Shown in pieces: positions 7,027 through 12,129 of a DNA stretch of 12,129 nt. The notes beneath the pieces are model-generated. The model searched no databases and was not told where the DNA came from. It worked only from the letters and a program-made list of their open reading frames with translations. Both the position numbers and the translations under genes were made by a program. Source of the DNA: Candidatus Nanoarchaeia archaeon (GTDB taxonomy: Archaea; Nanobdellota; Nanobdellia; Woesearchaeales; CG1-02-33-12); the NCBI GenBank assembly GCA_028711925.1, contig JAQTRH010000024.1:1-12129 (forward strand), read 5' to 3'. Each line of letters opens with the position of its first letter. The stretch's first letter is position 1.

Positions 7027-8100
7027 ATGGAACCAATTAAGATTGATGGAAAAATAATTGGAGAAAATTACCCAGTTTTCATAATAGCCGAGGCAGGAGT
7101 AAACCACAACGGCGATTTTAAGCTGGCCAAGAAACTTATAGACGCAGCCAATGAAGCAGGAGCTGACGCAGTCAAGTTCCAGACGTTCAAATCAGAAAAT
7201 GTTACTTCAAAATACACATCAAACAGTTCTTATGCGGAAAGGAATATTGGAAAAAAAGAAACAATGCTTGAGATGATAAAAAAACTTGAGATAAGTTATG
7301 ATAATTTCAAAAAGTTAAAGAGATATTGCGATGAAAAAGGGATAATATTTTTATCAACACCGCATTCTGATGATGCGATTGAATTTCTTGAACCATTGAT
7401 GCCTTTGTATAAAATACCTTCGCCGGATATAACAAACATTCCTTTCTTAAAAGCAATTGCAAAGAAAAGAAAGCCAATAATCCTGTCAACAGGGATAGCA
7501 ACCATGAAAGAAGTAACAGAAGCAGTTGAATTGATAAAAAAAGAAGGGAACAATAAGATAATTCTTATGCAGTGCACAACAAACTATCCATGCAAGCTTG
7601 AAGATGTTAATTTGAGAGCAATGCAGACTCTAAGAAAGAAGACAGGACTTCTTGTTGGATTTTCAGACCATACCATTGGGATTGAGGCATCAATGCTAGC
7701 TGTAAAATTAGGAGCCGTTGTTATTGAAAGACATTTTACCCTTAACAAAGCTCTTCCTGGTCCTGACCACAAGGCATCCCTTAGCCCAGACGAGTTAAAA
7801 AAACTTGTAAAAGCAATAAGCAATAAGGACTATAAAATCCCCCCTGAAAAAGAGGAACTAATACTCGGTTCCTCATATAAAAAACCTACAGCTGCAGAAA
7901 AGGAGATTGCAAAAGTTATAAGAAAAAGCATAATAGCAAAAGTAAAAATACCAAAAGGGGCGGTTATAACAGGTGATATGCTTATAATCAAAAGGCCAGG
8001 AACAGGAATACCATCAAAAGACATTGATAAAGTTATAGGCAAAATCGCTTTAGAGGATATAAAACAGGATAGGATGATATCATGGAAAAAAATAAAATGA
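7027..8100 (+). CDS. neuB: Nonulosonic acid synthase (NeuB/LegI type)
   Basis: A full-length 357-residue enzyme. The TIM barrel (about 15-275) carries IAEAGVNHNGD at 20-30, KFQTFK at 50-55, LSTGIAT at 153-159, QCTTNYPC at 182-189, GFSDHT with H215 and ERHFTLNKALPGPDHKASL with H236. These two histidines bind the divalent metal in characterised NeuB. A C-terminal SAF (antifreeze-like) domain covers about 295-355 and includes KRPGTGIP at 322-329, the loop that reaches the partner's active site in the dimer. It condenses phosphoenolpyruvate with ManNAc or a 6-deoxy diacetamido hexose to give a nine-carbon acid. It sits between the amidotransferases and the tailoring enzymes and overlaps the next gene. 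The choice between NeuB, LegI and PseI substrates is open. Confidence 0.92.
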   Translation: MEPIKIDGKIIGENYPVFIIAEAGVNHNGDFKLAKKLIDAANEAGADAVKFQTFKSENVTSKYTSNSSYAERNIGKKETMLEMIKKLEISYDNFKKLKRYCDEKGIIFLSTPHSDDAIEFLEPLMPLYKIPSPDITNIPFLKAIAKKRKPIILSTGIATMKEVTEAVELIKKEGNNKIILMQCTTNYPCKLEDVNLRAMQTLRKKTGLLVGFSDHTIGIEASMLAVKLGAVVIERHFTLNKALPGPDHKASLSPDELKKLVKAISNKDYKIPPEKEELILGSSYKKPTAAEKEIAKVIRKSIIAKVKIPKGAVITGDMLIIKRPGTGIPSKDIDKVIGKIALEDIKQDRMISWKKIK

Positions 8101-8744
8101 AAATTTTGGTTATTGCAGCTCACCCTGATGATGAGGTATTAGGTATGGGAGGAACTATACTAAAACATATCGATCAAGGTGATGAAGTATTTGTATGTAT
8201 GATGACTAAAGGCTACGAACCTGATTGGACCAAAGAATTTATTAAAAATAAGATTGTCGAAGCAGAAAAAGTTGATAAATTCCTTGGAGTAAAAAAAAGA
8301 TTTTTTTGCGGTTTTCCAACAGCAAGGCTTAATACCATACCTCATGGTGAAATAAGTAAGGGTGTAAGAAATGTTATAAATGAGGTTAAACCAGATATAA
8401 TATACACTCATTCAGAAAAAGATATTCATGAGGACCATAGAATCATATTCAATTCTGTTATGGTCGCTTCAAGGCCAATAACTGAAAATAAAATAAAAAT
8501 AATATGCTTTGAGATATTGTCCTCCTCAGAGTGGAATCACAAATCTTTTTGTCCTAATTATTATGTTGACATAGAAAAGTATATTGAAAAAAAAATAAAG
8601 GCTTTTTCAATCTATGAATCTGAAGTTAGGGAATATCCTCATCCAAGAAGCAAGAAAGGTATTGAAATATTAGCCAAAAAAAGAGGAATGGAAGTTTGTA
8701 TTCCTTATGCAGAATCTTTTAAAATAATAAGGGAATTTTGGTAA
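8082..8744 (+). CDS. PIG-L/LmbE family zinc N-deacetylase
   Basis: The 220-residue protein shows AHPDDE at 13-18 and HEDH at 116-119, which supply the zinc ligands (H14, D17, H119) and the catalytic aspartate D16 typical of PIG-L enzymes such as GlcNAc-PI deacetylase and BshB. Family members remove acetyl groups from N-acetylated amino sugars. Placed between neuB and a formyltransferase gene, it most likely frees an amino group on the nonulosonic acid or its hexose precursor for re-acylation. Two starts are possible: 8082, preceded by AGGATGAT and overlapping neuB by 19 bases, or 8097, which forms the ATGA overlap seen at two other junctions and begins at MKILVIAAHPDDE as is usual in the family. 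Numbering here uses 8082. Confidence 0.85.
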   Translation: MEKNKMKILVIAAHPDDEVLGMGGTILKHIDQGDEVFVCMMTKGYEPDWTKEFIKNKIVEAEKVDKFLGVKKRFFCGFPTARLNTIPHGEISKGVRNVINEVKPDIIYTHSEKDIHEDHRIIFNSVMVASRPITENKIKIICFEILSSSEWNHKSFCPNYYVDIEKYIEKKIKAFSIYESEVREYPHPRSKKGIEILAKKRGMEVCIPYAESFKIIREFW

Positions 8745-8745
8745 A

Positions 8746-9489
8746 ATGAGAAATATAATATGGTTATCTGCAAACAAATTTGGCTTTGAGTTGCTTAAAG
8801 AAGCATCTAAAATCAGTAAAATCAAGGCAATAATAACCCTTAAACAAGATTCTAAAACTATAATGTATGATGGAATAGATAATGAGAAATGGGATGATTT
8901 CAATATTGATGTATACAGAATTGATAAAATAAATGAGGAAGAAGAATTGATAAGAGAACTATCACCTGACATAATTGTGATGTGTGGATGGAGGCAGGTT
9001 ATTGATGAGAAAATACTTAAAATTCCCAAAGATTACTTTGTTGGTTTTCACCCTACATTGCTTCCAGAAGGAAGAGGGCCAGCTCCAATAATAAACTCTA
9101 TAATGAATAATTATCATAAGTCAGGTTTAACCTTATTTCATGTTTCTCCAGGGCTTGATGATGGAGATATAATAGGTCAGGATGGGTTCATTATTTCCGA
9201 TGATGATTATGCAATGGATGTTTATAACAAAGCAATCGATGCAGGAAGAAAATTGATAAGAAAGTATCTCCCGATGTTAATACAAGGAAATGCACCAAGA
9301 ATGAAACAAGATGAATCAAAGGCAACAATATTCTGTAAGAGAAGAATCAAAGATAATGAAATTGATGTTAAAAATGAAAGTGCTGATAATATATACAGAA
9401 AGATAAGGGCATTGTCAAAACCATACAATGGAGCCTACATAAAAAAAGATAATAGGAAAATAATAATATGGAAGGCTGAATTAGAATGA
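8746..9489 (+). CDS. Formyltransferase, Fmt/ArnA-like, probable sugar N-formyltransferase
   Basis: A 247-residue protein with the formyltransferase core: SPDIIVMCGWRQVI at 73-86, GFHPTLLPEGRGPAP at 100-114 and GLDDGDIIGQ at 136-145, followed by a short C-terminal domain (about 190-247). H102 and D138 match the catalytic His and Asp of ArnA and Fmt with the same 36-residue spacing, but the catalytic Asn two residues before the His is Gly100 here. Family members move formyl from 10-formyl-tetrahydrofolate to an amine. A short protein next to a sugar deacetylase and neuC points to a sugar substrate rather than Met-tRNA. It starts one base after the deacetylase stop codon and overlaps neuC by ATGA. 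The missing Asn makes activity less certain; a Gly-x-His subgroup may exist. Confidence 0.78.
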   Translation: MRNIIWLSANKFGFELLKEASKISKIKAIITLKQDSKTIMYDGIDNEKWDDFNIDVYRIDKINEEEELIRELSPDIIVMCGWRQVIDEKILKIPKDYFVGFHPTLLPEGRGPAPIINSIMNNYHKSGLTLFHVSPGLDDGDIIGQDGFIISDDDYAMDVYNKAIDAGRKLIRKYLPMLIQGNAPRMKQDESKATIFCKRRIKDNEIDVKNESADNIYRKIRALSKPYNGAYIKKDNRKIIIWKAELE

Positions 9490-10631
9490 GGAAAATTTGT
9501 ATTTTAACAGGAACCAGAGCAGAGTATGGAGTTCTTAAGCCAATAATAAAGGCAGTGGATAATAATCCTCTGCTTGAACTTTCGCTTGTAGTCACAGGGA
9601 TGCACTTATCTCAAGAGTTTGGATATAGTTTTGATGAAATAAAAAATGATGGTTTTAAAATTGAAGGAATAGTAGATATGAATCCGGAAGATGATACAGG
9701 AATATCAATGGCAAAATCAGTTGGCAAGGGAATAACAGGCCTTTCTGATGTTTTTGAAAAAATAAAACCGGACATTCTTCTTATAATCGGAGACAGAATA
9801 GAGGCTCTTGCAGCAGCAGTTGCAGCAGCTTATATGAACATAATAATTGCTCATATAAGTGGAGGGGATGTTACCAGAGCAGGTTTAGATGAGTCTGTAA
9901 GACACTCAATAACAAAGTTATCTCACATACATTTTCCGTCAACAAGAACAAGTGAAAGCAGGGTTTTAAAGATGGGTGAAGATAAATGGAGGGTATTTAG
10001 AGTTGGAGCTCCATGCCTTGATACGATACTATATGAAAGATTTTTATCCAGGGATGAACTAAACAAGAAATTTAACCTTGAAAAGAATGAGGATTTTATA
10101 GTTCTTCTTCAGCATTCTGTGACCACACAAGTAGAGCATGCAGAAAATCAAATAAAAGAAACTTTAGAGGCAATAAAAGAACTTAAAATCCAGACAATTG
10201 CGATTTACCCCAATTCTGATGCAGGTGGAAGAAAAATAATAAGTAAAATAAAAGAGTATGAGAAACTTCCATTTATAAAATCATACAAGAACCTACATCA
10301 AAAAGATTATTTTAGCCTTCTTAAACATGCAAGAGCACTTGTTGGTAACTCAAGTAGCGGCATAATAGAATCTTCATCATTTAAACTTCCAGTAGTCAAT
10401 ATTGGTATAAGGCAGGAAGGGAGAGAAAGAGCGAATAATGTAATTGATGCTGAGCATAAAAAAGATAAGATAATCCAGGCCATAAAAAAGGCTTTTTCAG
10501 AAGAGTTTAAGAAAAAACTTAACTATTGTGTCAGTCCTTATGGTGACGGAAAAACATCTCAAAGAATAACAAAAGTTCTTTCTGAAATAGATTTAAATGA
10601 TAATCTTTTACAAAAGAAAATTGCTTATTAA
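9486..10631 (+). CDS. neuC: Hydrolysing UDP-N-acetylglucosamine 2-epimerase (NeuC/LegG type)
   Basis: A full-length 381-residue GT-B-fold epimerase. It starts with ILTGTRAEYG (6-15) and has GDRIEAL at 102-108, HISGGDVT at 123-130, DESVRH at 135-140, QHSVTTQ at 209-215, GNSSSGIIE at 287-295 and NIGIRQEGRERANNVI near 305-320. This pattern is that of NeuC, which hydrolyses UDP-GlcNAc and epimerises it to free ManNAc, rather than of non-hydrolysing WecB. LegG homologues use a diacetamido 6-deoxy sugar nucleotide instead. The product feeds the NeuB-like synthase. The gene overlaps the formyltransferase gene by ATGA and its stop codon is one base from the next ATG. A non-hydrolysing activity is unlikely given the TGTRAEYG start. 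Confidence 0.9.
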   Translation: MRKICILTGTRAEYGVLKPIIKAVDNNPLLELSLVVTGMHLSQEFGYSFDEIKNDGFKIEGIVDMNPEDDTGISMAKSVGKGITGLSDVFEKIKPDILLIIGDRIEALAAAVAAAYMNIIIAHISGGDVTRAGLDESVRHSITKLSHIHFPSTRTSESRVLKMGEDKWRVFRVGAPCLDTILYERFLSRDELNKKFNLEKNEDFIVLLQHSVTTQVEHAENQIKETLEAIKELKIQTIAIYPNSDAGGRKIISKIKEYEKLPFIKSYKNLHQKDYFSLLKHARALVGNSSSGIIESSSFKLPVVNIGIRQEGRERANNVIDAEHKKDKIIQAIKKAFSEEFKKKLNYCVSPYGDGKTSQRITKVLSEIDLNDNLLQKKIAY

Positions 10632-10632
10632 A

Positions 10633-12129
10633 ATGAAAGAATTATTAAGAACAGAAATCAAGGATAAGAGAAACAAGATTGATTCTAATTTTGTTAGAAT
10701 TAATTCAATCAAAATAGAAGAAATGCTAATAGATATGGATTTATTTAAAAAATCCTCAAAAATTGGTGTGTATCTACCAAAAAATAATGAGGTAAATACT
10801 GAAAAGATTATTGATTCTGCAATTAAGTCAGGTAAAAAGGTTTTTCTACCATGCATAGAAAAAAATGATATGAAATTCAGAAGATTCAATGGAAAAGAAA
10901 CTCTTGAGGAAGGAGCATTTCAAATATACCAACCCATGAAATATTGCGAAGAAATAAATCCCTTCGAGCTTGATATGGTCGTAGTTCCATGTGTTGTTGT
11001 TGATAAAAACGGAAACAGGATAGGCAGAGGAAAAGGTTTTTATGATAAATTTCTTGAAAAATATAACACACCTTCCGTTTGTTTAGCTTATGATTTCCAG
11101 ATGGTTGATAAAATTAATGCTGATTCCCATGACCAAAAGATTGATTTTATTATAACTGAAAAAGGCTCTTTCAATAAACCATACCAACTTCTTGATGGAA
11201 AATCATTATCTAATAAAATATTAGATAAAATAAAAGAAAAAATAGAAAATGAAAAAATTGATTTAAAACTTGCTGTTATAATTATAGGCAATGATCCTGC
11301 ATCTGAGTTGTATGTAAAGATAAAAGAAAAAAAATGTGAATATGTTGGTATTAAATTTGAACTCGTAAGATTTAATCTTGATGCTTCTGAAGAAGATATT
11401 ATAAAAAAAATAGATGAACTAAACAATGATGATTCTGTTACAGGGATATTAGTGCAATTGCCCACTCCAAAGCATTTAAGCAAGGAAAAAATAGTAAATA
11501 AGATAAGAGTTGATAAGGATGTTGATTGTCTTACAAAATTAAACAGAGCATTAATAGAAAAAGGTGAAGAATACTTTTCATGCTGTACGCCAAACGGAAT
11601 AATAAGAATTCTTGAAGAAAATAATATCTCTCTTAAAGACAAAAAAACAGTTATTGTGGGCAAGGGATATCTTGTGGGAAAACCACTTTCTTTAATGCTG
11701 AAAAACCTAAAAGTTAATTTTGATGTTTATAATAAAAAAACCAATAACATTAAGGAAAAAACAAAAAAAGCGGATATACTCATAAGTGCTACTGGAGTTC
11801 CCCATCTGATTAAATCTGATTACTTAAAACATGGATCAGTTGTTATTGATGCAGGAAACAGTAAACTTGGAGGTAACATGGTGGGAGATGTTGATTTTGA
11901 AGATGTAAAGAACAAAGTTTCTTTTATAACACCTGTTCCTGGCGGTGTTGGACCAATGACTGTAGCAATGCTTATAGAAAATTTACTTTTGGCTTATCAT
12001 AAAAACCTTAAAAAACCAAAATTCAAAAGATTCAATGATTTAAGAAAGGAAGACATTAATTTTGACTTCCATATGCACACTAATTTTACAGACGGCCACT
12101 CAAGTCCTGAGGAAATGGTTAAAAAGGCC
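10633..12129 (+). CDS. 5-formyl-THF cyclo-ligase / FolD / PHP fusion, runs off the window end
   Basis: The frame stays open for 499 codons to the window edge, so the C-terminus is missing. Residues 1-185 match 5-formyl-THF cyclo-ligase (MTHFS), with the signature GRGKGFYD at 131-138 and DSHDQKIDFIITE at 165-176. Residues about 187-456 match FolD methylene-THF dehydrogenase/cyclohydrolase: Y227 and catalytic K231, ILVQLPTP at 272-279, KDVDC with D298, CTPNG at 318-322, VGKGYLVGKP near 341-351 and TPVPGGVGPMTVAM near 433-446. Residues 475 onward start a PHP metal-dependent phosphoesterase: DFHMHTNFTDG with H480, H482 and D487, as in YciV/TrpH. The first two domains interconvert 5-formyl, methenyl, methylene and 10-formyl-THF; the PHP role is unknown. 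The gene follows neuC by one base, in an operon with a 10-formyl-THF-dependent-type transferase. I saw no stop or frameshift between the domains. Confidence 0.88.
   Translation, partial: MKELLRTEIKDKRNKIDSNFVRINSIKIEEMLIDMDLFKKSSKIGVYLPKNNEVNTEKIIDSAIKSGKKVFLPCIEKNDMKFRRFNGKETLEEGAFQIYQPMKYCEEINPFELDMVVVPCVVVDKNGNRIGRGKGFYDKFLEKYNTPSVCLAYDFQMVDKINADSHDQKIDFIITEKGSFNKPYQLLDGKSLSNKILDKIKEKIENEKIDLKLAVIIIGNDPASELYVKIKEKKCEYVGIKFELVRFNLDASEEDIIKKIDELNNDDSVTGILVQLPTPKHLSKEKIVNKIRVDKDVDCLTKLNRALIEKGEEYFSCCTPNGIIRILEENNISLKDKKTVIVGKGYLVGKPLSLMLKNLKVNFDVYNKKTNNIKEKTKKADILISATGVPHLIKSDYLKHGSVVIDAGNSKLGGNMVGDVDFEDVKNKVSFITPVPGGVGPMTVAMLIENLLLAYHKNLKKPKFKRFNDLRKEDINFDFHMHTNFTDGHSSPEEMVKKA

Noticed and set aside
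6679..7107. A 142-codon minus-strand open frame across the end of the second amidotransferase gene and the start of neuB.
   Set aside because: It is antisense to two well-supported genes and has no family motif or ribosome site.
8746..9489. Methionyl-tRNA formyltransferase.
   Set aside because: The protein is short (247 residues against about 310), sits inside a sugar operon next to a sugar deacetylase, and archaea do not formylate initiator Met-tRNA.
11088..11663. A 191-codon open frame on the minus strand.
   Set aside because: It lies wholly inside the MTHFS-FolD fusion gene, which has clear domain motifs on the plus strand. The minus-strand translation is rich in Ser, Phe and Ile and shows no recognisable motif, as expected for the reverse of AT-rich coding DNA.

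Overview
The window is a compact, low-GC, single-direction gene cluster for making and decorating a nonulosonic (sialic-acid-like) surface sugar. All nine recognisable genes lie on the + strand. No tRNA, rRNA, CRISPR array, insertion sequence or gene-free stretch over 300 bases was seen. The only real intergenic gap is 1386-1474. It holds a terminator-like hairpin with T-runs, then an A/T-rich TATA-like element about 25-30 bases before an ATG. That spacing suits an archaeal, nearly leaderless promoter. With the tandem-HTH Lrp/AsnC-type regulator, the AGA/AGG and ATA-rich codon use and very tight gene packing, this suggests an archaeon, perhaps of the DPANN type. A bacterial host (for example a candidate-phylum bacterium) is not excluded, because clear Shine-Dalgarno sites precede several genes. 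The taxonomic call is inference.

Layout: (1) 6-1385, a GT-B-like glycosyltransferase or epimerase-like protein, probably cut at its 5' side by the window edge. (2) 1386-1474, terminator plus promoter. (3) 1475-2143, Lrp/AsnC-like regulator. (4) 2136-3740, a HisF-like cyclase/ammonia-channel domain fused to a HisH-like glutamine amidotransferase (WbuZ-WbuY type). (5) 3741-5003 and (7) 5729-7006, two paralogous PP-loop N-acetyl-sugar amidotransferases (WbuX/WbpG/PseA type). (6) 5007-5732, between them, a CMP-nonulosonate synthetase (NeuA-like). (8) 7027-8100, nonulosonate synthase (NeuB-like). (9) 8082-8744, PIG-L/LmbE zinc deacetylase. (10) 8746-9489, formyltransferase of the sugar/Met-tRNA type. 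(11) 9486-10631, hydrolysing UDP-sugar 2-epimerase (NeuC-like). (12) 10633 to beyond the window end, a large fusion protein: 5-formyl-THF cyclo-ligase, then FolD, then the start of a PHP metal-hydrolase domain.

From 1475 to the end every junction is an overlap, abutting, or a gap of at most 20 bases, so this looks like one operon. NeuC, NeuB and NeuA alone form a complete route from UDP-GlcNAc to a CMP-activated nonulosonic acid. The HisH/HisF fusion would release ammonia from glutamine for the PP-loop amidotransferases, which turn an N-acyl group into an amidine. The deacetylase and formyltransferase suggest an acetyl-to-formyl exchange on an amino group. The last gene would supply the 10-formyl-tetrahydrofolate that a formyltransferase uses. 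The cluster therefore reads as a self-contained pathway that makes a nonulosonic acid and changes its N-acyl groups by amidination and probably formylation, with its own one-carbon cofactor enzyme. The MTHFS-FolD-PHP fusion and its placement are the most unusual part.
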